Positions 1 to 9,748 of a stretch of DNA of 64,000 bases are shown piece by piece. The translations under genes and the position numbers were made by a program. The DNA is from Macrothele yani (taxonomy: Eukaryota > Arthropoda > Arachnida > Araneae > Macrothelidae), in NCBI GenBank assembly GCA_039090855.1, contig CM077010.1, forward strand, positions 41,682,905-41,746,904. The letters run 5' to 3'. Each line of letters opens with the position of its first letter. The stretch's first letter is position 1. The notes under the pieces are model-generated. The model was given only the letters and a program-made list of their open reading frames with translations. It was not told where the DNA came from and did no database searches.

Positions 1-560
1 CATAATATAAGTTATGATAAGTTCTCCACAGAAAAAAATAAAATTATTACAAACCTATTCAAAAAATAATAAGCTCCAACAGAAAATGAAATGACTGGAT
101 CAGTGCCATTAATGACAAAAAAAAAAAAAAAAAAAAATCATCATCGCGCAATTAGTTTTACCATGAACGTGATTCAGATTTCCGTGTCTTTCTGGCTCAA
201 TGCTTAAGATGCGCGTTATCTGTTGACGACGTTGGTCCGATACCCACTATTGCTAAAGGATTATCTGGTTGGTGTAGGGGCTGAAAAATTCAGCGTCTTC
301 AAATTTGCTAAATTTCTGTATAAATATGGGAAAACATGAAACGGACTTTTCTGAATTCAACGGAATTTTGGACTACGAAAAACCTGTGAAAATAAGGAAG
401 TTAAAAAAAAAAAAAAAAGGACGCTTTTAAAAGCGCAAATTTCGTTAAGAGACGGGCACCTACCGGCCACTTATTTTATTCTTTTTTCAACTTATTTTTT
501 TCTGCACGTTATTTTCAAAAACATTTTTGTAAATTCACACCGCTTTTTTTTTACAGTGTA
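1..560 (+). repeat. Repeat R, copy 1 (5' part outside the window)
   Basis: This segment matches, by eye, the 3' half of two other copies: 5990-7195 in reverse, and 29551-31345 on the same strand. Shared landmarks are an A-rich tract (about 117-137), a tRNA-like stretch near 190-275 with an A-box-like TGGCTCAATGCTTAAG, and a tail with the motif CTGAAAAATTCAGCGTCTTC (281-300). It ends near 560 in a T-rich run followed by ACAGTG. No coding capacity is seen. R is of unknown class; it may be a non-autonomous element. Confidence 0.6.
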
Positions 561-1620
561 TCAGTAGCGAAAAGAATTTCTGAATCGTAATTTTAGGACC
601 GACATTTCATCGTTAAAGAGATCTGCACACACAGTCGTATCAGAATAACTACCCTCGGCCCGGATGACAGCAACGGGACAGCGTGGCATGGACGCAATGA
701 GTCCCTGGTAGGTTGCCAGAAACACACGGTCCCATTCGAACTGCAAAAGAGCACGGAGGTCCCCGGAGATGACGTGGTTGTGAGTCGGAACGTCGAACCT
801 GTCGACCTAAATAGTCGCACAAGGGCGCTCTATGGGATTGAGGTCGTGCGATTTCACCGGCCGGGGAGAACGCAAACATAGCTGTCGTGTTCCTGGAACC
901 TGTCACTTACCCGCTTGGCACGGAGCATTGTTCTGTTGGTAGACACCATCACCACCAGGGTAAACGTTTAACATGAAGGGATGCATGTAGTCAGCACCGA
1001 TAGCCATTGGCGTTCAGGGACCTATCCAGTGGTATCAGCGGTTCCAGGTCACCAGGAAAACATACCCCAGCCTGTACTTGACAAACAAGCGTGTCCGGGT
1101 GTTAGTTCTCGTGTGTATGACGCCGTATCCGCCACCGCTGATCACTTCTGTGGAGTAGAAACATCGATTCGTCGAAGATGGCAACCTTTTTACACTCTTC
1201 CACTATCCAATGACGGTAGTCCCATGCGAACTGCAGGTGTCGTTGCCGATGGACCTGGGCTAACATGGGCGCCTTGACGCAGCGTCGACTCCGGAGACCC
1301 ATGTGTAACAGGGTTGGTTTTCTCGTTATAGGAGACACCTATTTGGGTGCCCCAGCGTTCATTTCCGTGGTCAATTGATGCACTGTTGTGCGTCGATTGC
1401 CCTTTACCAGTCAACGGAGGCGACGTCCTCCTCTGGGAACGACCGCCTTTGGGGGCTCCATAGGCATGACGTCGAGAGGTATTAGGTGTGTCAGCGGTCC
1501 ATTCTAGGTACACCCTTACTACAGCACCTAGCGAACAGCCCACGAAGTCTGCTGTTTCTGAGATGCTTCCATCCTTGGCGCGGTAGCAGATCATCATTCA
1601 TTTTTGAAAGTCCGTCGTGT
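561..1620 (-). pseudogene. Tc1-like transposase, decayed (Tc1-A)
   Basis: Read on the minus strand, pieces in several frames give the Tc1 transposase in order. Near 1597-1480 lies the N-terminal helix-turn-helix (SETADFVGCSLGAVVRVYLEW). The first catalytic segment (KKVAIFDESMF) follows at 1195-1155, then a QQ-NAPC segment near 940, a DLNPIER segment near 850, and the C-terminal IASMPR...AVIRAEG at about 700-645. Many stops and frameshifts make it an old, dead copy. DD34E transposases cut and paste the element at TA sites. No clear terminal inverted repeat was found. Confidence 0.8.
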
Positions 1621-2042
1621 CACTATCTCTGCAGATTATGCTCACGTTACGCATAATGGCTCATCCGTCTCGCCCGGACGCTTATATCCGCTTGTAATCG
1701 ACCTTGTCACGCCCACTGTGTGACGAGCCAGGGCGGATACACTATGATTCCGAGGGTGGTCATATTATTCTGATAAGGCCATGTATACATCCCTTAGCGG
1801 GGAAATTAAACATTGTTTTGAGAAAAAGTACGCAGAAATGTTTTCCGCGGTGAACTCGTCTGACTGAAGAAGAATTTTTCTGTCAGATGCCGTTCGCCGC
1901 AGAAAACAGAAATCAATAAGCTATGTATCAACGTATTAAAATATTAACATTTAACACCTACTCGTAATCTCTGCAAATCCACGTATGTAAATTTAGACAA
2001 CTCTACTACGGGCTCTTAATACTATCAGCACTCTGCACATTG
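1621..2042. other. No gene seen; probable 5' flank of Tc1-A
   Basis: Stops in all frames. The 1620-1770 part may hold the non-coding 5' end of Tc1-A, since other copies here have 150-250 bp between the HTH coding start and the TIR. The rest shows nothing recognisable. Confidence 0.4.
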
Positions 2043-2252
2043 CACCGCCCTGGTGGTATATAGTGGTCTCATCGCTGACTTCTAATCATTCGTCTGAGAT
2101 GGGTACGGGTTCGAATCCCGGCGAGGCATGGATATTGGGTTTGTTTTACAGAACTGGCTCTCTCCCTTCCCTGGAACCAGTAAATAATAGCGACTGCTTA
2201 TAACCCACTGATTTGCTTACGGTGGTCGTTAAGGCCCCCAAATAAATGAACG
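2043..2252 (+). repeat. tRNA-derived SINE, family A, copy 1
   Basis: The head is tRNA-like, with B box GGTTCGAATCC at 2108-2118. The body reads GGCTCTCTCCCTTCCCTGG, then GCGACTGCTTATAACCCACT and CGGTGGTCGTTAA. The same body occurs at 25112, 28567, 57208 and 59457, on both strands. The class follows from a tRNA head plus a conserved non-tRNA body; Pol III transcription and LINE-driven copying are known for the class and not shown here. Confidence 0.8.
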
Positions 2253-2560
2253 AAGAAACGATTTCACCGGCCGAGGGAGAATTCAGTGTTTTTTTTTTCA
2301 CCGTGCTGTGACCCACTGTCAGCTTTGCCAAATGGAACAAGAAAGATGACACCGAATTTTCGGGTGTAATGAGCACGTCTTTTGAATCCGTTCTGACGCG
2401 ATTCAAATTTATCAAAGCTATTCAAAGTCAATGGAACCGGTAGGGAAAACAATAGTGTCTGACCTAACAAAGAAATTTTTCAATCCGGTTTTTAATCCCA
2501 CAGAGATTGCTGTTTTTTAATCCCTGGTGTGAACTAAACCGTGAACTTACACCCTCTAGT
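2253..2560. other. No gene seen
   Basis: AT-rich sequence between the SINE and satellite S1. The short minus-strand frames here run through the SINE and lack recognisable motifs. Confidence 0.5.
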
Positions 2561-4250
2561 TGCAGACTTGTGCGTTAAGAAAAATGTGTAATTATGCGAA
2601 AAACATTTCGTAGCGGAAACGTTCTCCAACAAAGACAGAATTTTTCAAATTGGGTTTTTAGAAGCAGAGATATGGACAACATATGCATCTGTGCCTCCTG
2701 GCGGGAAAACCATGCATCATTTTAAGGAAAAAGTATTCTCTAAAGTTTTTTCGATGTAAGCGGTATTGGTCTAGGAAAAAAAGAAAAACAAATAGTCGAG
2801 GTTTCAGGAGCTCAGATTTTTCTGCAAATACATCAGGAGCAGAAATTCACATTTATGCCCCCTGGTGGCAAAACCATTCTTAACCAAACATTAAAAATTA
2901 AACGTAAAACATTTTCCCATGTTGAGCTGTATGCGATACAGGAAGAATTTTTCAAATCGGAATTTTAGAAGCAGAAATATCGGCGGAAACGCAATTTATC
3001 TTTGTGCCGTATAGCGGAAAGTCTATGATTTGCTTGAAAATTTTTGAATTTATATGAAAACATTTCGCACCGGAAACGCTATCCAATAAAGAAGGCATTT
3101 TTAAAATCGGACTCTTAGAAGTAAAGATATTGACAAAAACAAGATATACATCTATGCTCCCTAGCGTAGAAACCATGAATTATTTTAAGAAGAAAATATT
3201 CCTAAAAGGTTTGTCGACATGAGTAGTATCGCTCCGCAAACGAATTTTTTCAATCGAAATTTTAGAAGCTCAGTTTTTGCTACAAATATGTCAGAAACGG
3301 AAATTAAGTACCCCCCCCCCCCCTCTGTTGGCCAAATCATTTTTTTACTAAAAGTTAGAATTACGTGCAAATTATTTCCAATCAGGAGCTATATCCGGTG
3401 CAACAAGAATTTTTTAAATCGGAGTTTTAGAAGAAGAGATGTCGGGGGAAACGCAATTTACCTTTACACCCCCTAGCAGAAAGTCTATAAATTACTTGAA
3501 AATTTTGAAATTATAGGAGAAACGTGTCGCACCGGAAACCCTGTTGAATAAAAAAGCAATTTTTCAAATCGGACCATTAGAAGCAGACATATTGACAAAA
3601 ATAAGATTACATCTATGCCCCCTGGCAGAGAAACCATGAAATATTATTTAAGAAGAAAATATTCCGTAAAGGTTTATTGACGTGAGTGGCATCGGTACAG
3701 GAAATAATTTTTTCAATCGAGAATTTAAAAGCTCAGATTTTGTGGCAAATACCATCAGAAGCAGAAATTAACACTTATGCCCCCTAGTGGCCAAACCATT
3801 CTCTACCAAAAATTAGAAATTATATGCAAAATATTTCTCATCAGGAACTGTATCCTCTGAAAAAGAAAGCTTTCAAATCGGAGTTTTAGAATTAGAGATA
3901 TCGCTGAAAACGCAATTTACTTTTACGGCCCCTAGCGGAAAGTCTATGCGTAACTTGAAAAAGTGACTATACTTAAAATAGTACTCTTCCACATAAATGG
4001 TATCGAAAGTTAAAAGATTTTTTTGAATCGGATGTTTAGAGGCAAATATGTGGAATAAAATGTATTTTGAATTCGATATCATCTGCATTTACGCCCTCTA
4101 GCGGCGAAATTTTACATCGTAAAAAATAATAAAAATAAAGGATCATCATTCGCAGATTTCAAGCTTCCCAATGCAAATAGAATTTTTAAAATCGGACTAA
4201 TAGTTGTAGAGATGTGGTGACTACAGACGGACGGACGTTTTACCAAGAAT
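2561..4250 (+). repeat. Satellite S1 with three-monomer higher-order unit
   Basis: About eleven diverged monomers of roughly 150-160 bp. Each has a core like AAATCGGAGTTTTAGAAGCA, followed about 40-60 bp later by a GCCCCCTAGCGG-like motif. Core positions are near 2650, 2808, 2954, 3104, 3253, 3416, 3566, 3715, 3875, 4025 and 4190. Monomers three apart (2954/3416, 3104/3566, 3253/3715) look more alike than neighbours and lie 462 bp apart. The array stops at a GACGGACGGACG motif near 4230. A shorter reverse block is at 52960-53580. Confidence 0.75.
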
Positions 4251-4943
4251 TAGCTAAATTTACACAAGGAAACAAAATCCAATGGAAAATTATTTAAAGG
4301 TATGCGTTAAAACTACTGTGTGTAATGAAACAATCATTTCGATATAATGATCTTTTGGTGAAATGAACTTTTCGTTGAAATAAATCTTTCAATCACGTGT
4401 GCGAAACGAAATATCAAGTGTTTCTATTAAGTGCGTTTCAGCCAAATGAAATGTTCTTCGGTGAAGTTAACAATACCCATAGGAAACAGATTCAAGCCAC
4501 TTGATGCAGTTACTCTGAAGAAGAAAACCATGGTGGAAGTAAATTCTTTCGGTGAACAGTGACAAATCATTGAAACTAACGGAAACCTGGAGCAAGTGAC
4601 ACAATGGAGATTTTATCAGTCCTGGGCTACTTTTAGAAAAGCAACATATCCAGAAAAGAAACCCTTATTTCTCTCAAAGGGAAGACTTTTCAATGAATGC
4701 AGTCGGCCGAAAAGTAGAACTAAGGAAATAAAATTAAAGAAAAGAAAACGTAAGTAACGCACGCTCCAGCTCACACTCGCCCGAAAGAAGATAAAAAGAA
4801 TGAGTTTAAATGTAACTTAAGGATAGAAAAAGGAATTCTCGCGCCATAAGACTACTGCCTAAAACGGAAGATGTGTTAATTCTCGTTAAACTAGTGAAAT
4901 GGAAATGAGAAAGTCGTCTAGTCCGTAACTTTAGGGAACCCTA
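4251..4943. other. No gene seen
   Basis: AT-rich, stop-dense on both strands. No TIR, tRNA-like segment or coding motif was recognised. Confidence 0.5.
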
Positions 4944-5158
4944 AATTGGGATATCAAAAAAGAAGGAACATATAAAGGTGATGGAATAAAGTATAAACAT
5001 TGCAGGAAGAGAATGTACTCTAGTGCCCGAAATTGGAGCAGCAACCACAGATTGGGATATCAAAAAAGAAGAAGGAGCATACAAAGGTGGTGGGACAAGG
5101 TATAAACATTGCAGGAAGATAATGTACACTAGTGTCCAAAATTTGAGCAGCAACTACA
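4944..5158 (+). repeat. Tandem duplication, about 107 bp x 2
   Basis: Both copies begin ATTGGGATATCAAAAAAGAA, at 4944 and 5051, and continue through ATAAACATTGCAGGAAGA to a GAGCAGCAAC segment. They differ by scattered substitutions and a small indel. A short minus-strand reading frame spans both copies, but it is itself duplicated and is not taken as a gene. Confidence 0.8.
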
Positions 5159-5409
5159 AAAACTAGTTAATGAAGAATACTGCTCCGAAATCATATGATA
5201 CACAAGAAGCAGGTTATGTAAAGCAACAAATGTTGTGGCTAATAAGCAAACTGAGTCGCTATAGGAAGCCACGGGAAAATAAAATTTGCATAATCCACAC
5301 CGAACTGGATTACGTATATAAGAGAATGGAGTCCAACTCGTGGGTGGTCTTGGGGTTTTGCACTGTCATGTGCAATGATAAGATGTTATCATGTCTCAGA
5401 GAGTTAATT
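5159..5409. other. No gene recognised; one 80-codon frame
   Basis: A plus-strand frame (5170-5412) starts with ATG but its product matches nothing known to me and lacks a signal peptide or membrane segment. It lies just before a transposase remnant and may be part of that element's leader. Confidence 0.3.
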
Positions 5410-5985
5410 TAGATGATTGATTGTGGTTGAGAGCCATAGGGAGATTAAAATCCGGAAAGTTTCAAGATGTAGTAGTCTGATGGTTAAATGCGCATCGATC
5501 CGTTGTCTAGAGGATATTTCAGGACATTGAAATCATCTCGAGAAGACCTGAGCAAGGACGTCGGAGAGCTACTTCTGTTCGACCAGACCGCTTATCGGTG
5601 TTAACCGCTAAGCGCAATCCTAGCAACACTGGACATCAATTGGCCTAAACGTCGGTGTGTCACTTCTGCTCGACCAGACTGCTTATCGGTGTTAACCGCT
5701 AGTCGGAATCCGAGCAACACGGGACTTTGGTTGGCCTAGACATTGGAGTGTCACTTCTGCTCGATCAGACTGCTTATCGGTGTTAACCCCTAGGAGCAAT
5801 GCAAGCAACACAGGACATCAGTTGGCCTAGACGCTTACGTCGGCAACAGGGTGGAGAGTTTACGGACATGCAATAGAATACCGAAGACTGTATAACAGTG
5901 GTCTGTATACAAGTCGTCCTGTTTTGTGTATTCTCTTGACCGTATCCCAGAGGAGAGTTCTTCGAATGATATCGTCAGTATGTTC
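5410..5985 (+). pseudogene. Tc1-like transposase, N-terminal half (Tc1-G, split copy)
   Basis: After an ISRRPEQGRRRAT-like linker the sequence reads RPDRLSVLTAKRNPS, the start of the second DNA-binding half. After an internal triplication it resumes as a segment ending YRRLYNSGLYTSRPVLCI and RRVLRM. These are typical of Tc1 transposases just before the first catalytic aspartate. The reading then stops at repeat R copy 2 and resumes at about 9105. Frameshifts and the 91-bp triplication make it non-functional. Confidence 0.7.
5571..5843 (+). repeat. 91-bp tandem repeat x 3 inside Tc1-G
   Basis: Units start with ACTTCTG(T/C)TCGA at 5571, 5662 and 5753, exactly 91 bp apart. The unit corresponds to transposase sequence around PDRLSVLTAKRNPS. 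Two extra copies add 182 bp, which is not a multiple of three, so the frame is lost. Confidence 0.85.
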
Positions 5986-5989
5986 ATTT

Positions 5990-7195
5990 GATTAACACTG
6001 TGAAAAATGAGTGGCGTGAATTCAGGGAAAATTTTTGAAAATAACATGCGACAAACTTGCTGGTAGGTATCCGTCTTTTTCAGAGATTTCCGTTTTTAAA
6101 ACTGCCCGTTTATTTTAACCCGTATTTTCACAGATTTTCCTCAGTCAGAAATTCCGTTCAGCTAGAAAAGTCCATTATAGGGTTTTCCGTATTTAAGCTG
6201 AAATTCGGAAAAATCGACGACCCTGCATTTTTCAGCCTTTACCCCAGATAATCCTTTCGCTGTAGTCAGGATCGAACCCACGTCATTTGGGTTGGTTTAA
6301 CAGGTAACGCACGACTTTAACCTTTGAACCACAAACGCTCAGAAGTCTGAATCACATACATCGTAAAACGAATTCCGCGACGAAGAAATTTTGTTTTTTG
6401 TCATTAATGCGAATGATTTAGTCATTTTATTTTTTGTTGGAAATTATTATCTTCCTAAATAGGTTTGTAATTTTTTTTCTGCAGGAGGACTTTTCACAAA
6501 TTAAGCATTTTTCATTCTGATTTTTCGAAGCAACAAAAAGCTTTGCAACTTTATTTTTTAAAACTGACAATGACTTTTAATTATCTTTAGGAAAGGTTAA
6601 ATGTACTTTTTTATAGTATTATTTCACAAATAAAATCCTCCTAAATATCAAATTTACTCTTGATAGTTATAATTGCTGTTGTCGGAAGTTGTCCAAAGAC
6701 TGATACATAGGTCTCATATAATCATCTGTACAATAATGAATTAAGTACCCGGTTTCTTACAGTAACACAATATATATTAAATAGCTGGTGCACAAAATAG
6801 GGGAGAGGAAAAGAAATATTCTGTGCCACAATAAACAAAATTCATGCAATATGCCATCCACAATATCCGATCTCACTACGGAACTTCAAAATTCGACAGA
6901 CGATTGACATTTAAAAGTTAATCATACCTCAAGTATTCTCACTAATCACTCCTATTACCGGTAATATCTCGTCATAAGGATATGGAAAAAATGAGAACGA
7001 AGTTTTCCCGTTAATATGTGAAAGGAAATGCGGAAAGGTTTCTGAAAATTCAGAATTTTCCCGTGGTACGAAAAATCCGTTAAATTCTATTTTTTTCTGT
7101 TATTTCAAGGAAAAGGTTGTATCAGGATTATGCTTCGTTAATTCACGAAAGATATTAAGGAAAATTACTCGTGAAATTCAAAAACATTTTAACGT
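5990..7195 (-). repeat. Repeat R, copy 2
   Basis: The reverse complement matches 29551-31345 over its whole length, apart from having only about one unit of the minisatellite that is expanded there. In R orientation the order is: AACCTTTTCC near 7115; the CAGAAACCTTTCCGC unit near 7030; TTACCGGTAATAGGAG near 6960; a middle part; a tRNA-like segment with GGGTTCGATCCTGAC near 6265; and a tail ending ACAGTG near 5997. No protein is encoded. It interrupts Tc1-G. Confidence 0.75.
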
Positions 7196-7355
7196 ATATT
7201 CTATTTTAAATTTCCTCTTGAGTTTCTTTTTCTATGTAAATTTGAGTTTGTTCTCTTAGACATTTTCAAACCTTAACGTTATGTCTTTTCCCTCAAACGA
7301 GAATAATGTTGGCACGCCCTTAGGACGGAACAAAACTGTCGTATGTATGTGATAC

Positions 7356-7545
7356 GGGGTCTGGTACGATTCGTCCAACGACGATTGGTCCAATGCCGAT
7401 TGGTCCGATTCCGATGGTCCAATGCCGATTCGCCTAATGGACAATTGGTCCTAAGATACGATTGGTCCAAAGATACGATTGGTCCAATGGTACGACTGGT
7501 CCAATGCAGATTCGTCCAATGGGACGATTGGTCCAATTCCATCCG
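7356..7545 (+). repeat. Left minisatellite arm of the foldback element
   Basis: Degenerate units of about 13-33 bp alternate TACGATTGGTCCAATG with GCCGATTCGTCCAATGG. The complementary array is at 8455-8710. Confidence 0.85.
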
Positions 7546-7956
7546 ATCTGTCCGAAGTGCTACTGGTGCTAAAAAAATCTCATCTATTCTGATTCTGTCT
7601 CCGATGCTATACGAAAGTACACTATTTTTGCCATGTAAACAAAATATTTTGGCAATATATTAGCTGACCGAAAGGGGATATTTATATCTGACCCAAAGAA
7701 TGTAAAATAATGTTACATTTCATGCATAATATCGTTGTTACAGATTTTTTTTTTTTTTGAATCGCGTTTTCTTGTTATACTGCCCTAGCTGACGTATGGA
7801 GTTACTGATGTACGAGCAGTTCAATCAACATCAATGTTTCTCTTTTGCATTAAATAATATAACATACTAGTTTTCCGTTTCTGTTTGTAGCATGCAGTGG
7901 GGTTCAGCCAACTGGCCAATGGAGACAACTGGTTGGGGTTCGGACTGAGGCCTATT

Positions 7957-8300
7957 CAACAGTTTTTATTCTACCGATGTCATATTCATAACGTTTACAT
8001 ATCAAATCAAGTTAATAATATTGCGCTTTTACTTAAGAACAAAATATTAATTTATAAGGCCTAGGCATTTTTACCAATTTTTATTCTACCGATGTCATAA
8101 CTGTAACGTCTACCTATCAAATCAAGTTAATAATATTGCGCTTTTACTTAAGCACGAAATATTACTTTATAAGGCCTAGACCTAGGCCTTTTTAACAGTT
8201 TTTATTCTACCGATGTTATATTCATAATGTTTACATATCAAATCAAGTGAATAATATTGCGATTTTACTTAAGCATGAAATATTTTTAAACAGTTTTTAT
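7957..8300 (+). repeat. Core direct repeats of the foldback element
   Basis: Three direct copies, about 117 bp apart (near 7957, 8072 and 8190), start AGTTTTTATTCTACCGATGT and end in AAGGCCTAGGC-like sequence. A partial fourth starts near 8288. Confidence 0.8.
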
Positions 8301-8454
8301 TATCCTAAAATCTTCTAAAAAGGTCCGTGGCCTAGGTGCTTTGTAAAGAGCTGAGAAGTGATCCGTTGAGTGCCTTTTATAATATTTATGTAAAATGTTT
8401 ACAATTACCAAATATACGGAAATTACCTCTGGAAAATAAAAAAGTTTACCGTTG

Positions 8455-8714
8455 GTAGGATGATACCATTGGGCGAATCGGCGTTGGACCAATCGTACCA
8501 TCTGTCGAATCGACATTGGACCAATCGTACCATTGGACGAATCGACATTGGACCAATCCTACCATTGGACGAATCGTCGTTGGACCAATCGTACTATTGG
8601 ACGAATTGACATTGGACCAATCGTACCATTGGACGAATCGGACATTGGACCAAACGGCATTGAACCAATTGTCCCTTTGGACGAGTCGGCATTGGACCAA
8701 TCGTCCGGGACCGT
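8455..8714 (-). repeat. Right minisatellite arm of the foldback element
   Basis: About eight units of ACATTGGACCAATCGTACC plus ATTGGACGAATCG, the reverse complement of the left-arm units. It is longer than the left arm (about 260 against 190 bp), so unit number differs between ends. Confidence 0.85.
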
Positions 8715-8756
8715 GTGATAAGAACATTAGATAAAAAGACGATACAGCAGTTGCTT

Positions 8757-8802
8757 TGTGTGTGCGCGCGCGCGCGTGTGTGTGTGTGTGTGTGTGTGTG
8801 TG
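8757..8802 (+). repeat. (TG)n/(CG)n microsatellite
   Basis: Alternating purine-pyrimidine run with a CG block flanked by TG dinucleotides. It lies in repeat H; copy 2 has a shorter version near 42432. Confidence 0.9.
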
Positions 8803-9104
8803 GAGATGTTCGATCGTTGTGAAGCTGGATTATGTGACAGATAATTAAGGAATGTGAAGTGTGTGTATACTTCGTGCTATATTTTGGATTTCGTTTAATG
8901 TTGCTGGACCCATGAAAAGTTGACGTAAGTTGTACTTCTGTATATGTCTCGTCTGGCCGCAAAACCTTAATTTGAGCTATCCGGTGCAATTAGTTGCGTC
9001 GCTTTTACCCTTCGTTTAGCATCTATTCAGACGGAAATCTTACATAACGTGAAAAAAAGGTTACGTTATAAATTTGTTAGTGTATCAAGAATGAACAGCT
9101 ACCG

Positions 9105-9665
9105 ATGAGAGCTGACTACGTTTGCAAAGAGATTCTTGGAGAACATTCATATGGCGAAAACGTGGGACATGATATCTGCCAATGAACGTTCACGAACTGG
9201 ATCATCTTGGAGGTGGACGAATAATGGATTGATCCCGAATCTGAATGAAGGCTTGCCTCTCTACCAAGAAAAACTGTCGAATTCTAACGGCTGCCCGATA
9301 TTTCGGAGAGATCCTGGATCTTGGCTTTTTAGATATGCAATGGGTATGGCCTTCCTCTTAATGGACGACAACGCCCGACTTCGGCTTTTCTAGCCAATGG
9401 ATGTTCTGAAAACGAAGATATTGTACCTATCGATTGGCCGTTACGGTCACCAGATCTTAATCCATGCTTGGGGCACTTTAGGTTAACGAATGTCTGCTGG
9501 TTTCTCTAATCCTACAGATCCACAGAACGTGTGTTCTTCTGGAAGAATGAGACTTAATCTCACACACTATCTTGTGGATATCATAATTCAAAGCGTAGCT
9601 CACCGCTGTAAAACATTCACTGCTGTCCGCGGTGATTGCATTCCATATTGGAGACTGTGACGTCA
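9105..9665 (+). pseudogene. Tc1-like transposase, C-terminal half (Tc1-G, split copy)
   Basis: Pieces in different frames read LQRDSWRTFIWR (about 9121), then a metal-binding segment MDDNARLRLF (9364-9393), then EDIVPIDWPLRSPDLNP (about 9415-9465), and a C-terminal RCKTFTAVRGDCIPY near 9605-9650. This is the order expected to follow the N-terminal half at 5410-5985. The residues around the first catalytic aspartate are missing. I infer one transposon split by repeats R and H. Confidence 0.7.
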
Positions 9666-9748
9666 ATTATTTGCTGATTTATGTTATATCGCTTCATGCT
9701 TGATTTTTTTCACAGGCTGATAATTTGGGCACGCTTGCACACAAATTA

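Larger units (their letters stand above)
7355..8714. mobile_element. Foldback-type element with minisatellite arms
   Basis: A 1360-bp unit bounded by 5-bp direct repeats GTGAT (7350-7354 and 8715-8719). The outermost bases are inverted repeats: ACGGGGTCTGGTACGATT on the left, and ACGGTCCCGGACGATT on the right read in reverse. Each end is an array of short units built on CGATTGGTCCAATG, in opposite orientation at the two ends. The core is AT-rich and has no transposase, so the element must rely on another source. The layout resembles foldback elements of flies; the 5-bp duplication does not match the sizes usual for FB (9) or Galileo (7). Confidence 0.8.
7190..9055. repeat. Repeat H, copy 1, carrying a foldback element
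   Basis: The flanks at 7190-7349 and 8720-9055 match, in reverse, the continuous segment around 42215-42636 and 44040-44060. Shared pieces include GAGTTTGTTCTCTT, GTTGGCA, AAGACGATACAGCAGTTGC and a purine-pyrimidine microsatellite. Removing 7355-8714 and one copy of GTGAT restores the order seen in copy 2. H is of unknown class, with no coding capacity, about 450 bp net. Confidence 0.7.

Noticed and set aside
981..1277. 98-codon plus-strand frame
   Set aside because: It is antisense to the Tc1-A transposase, whose conserved motifs are on the minus strand.
5170..5412. 80-codon frame as a possible small gene
   Set aside because: No recognisable motif, no splice or promoter evidence, and it lies against a transposon remnant.
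8446..8989. Frames with repeated WTNRHWTN or LVQCRLVQ-like peptides
   Set aside because: Translation of the foldback minisatellite; present in several frames on both strands.
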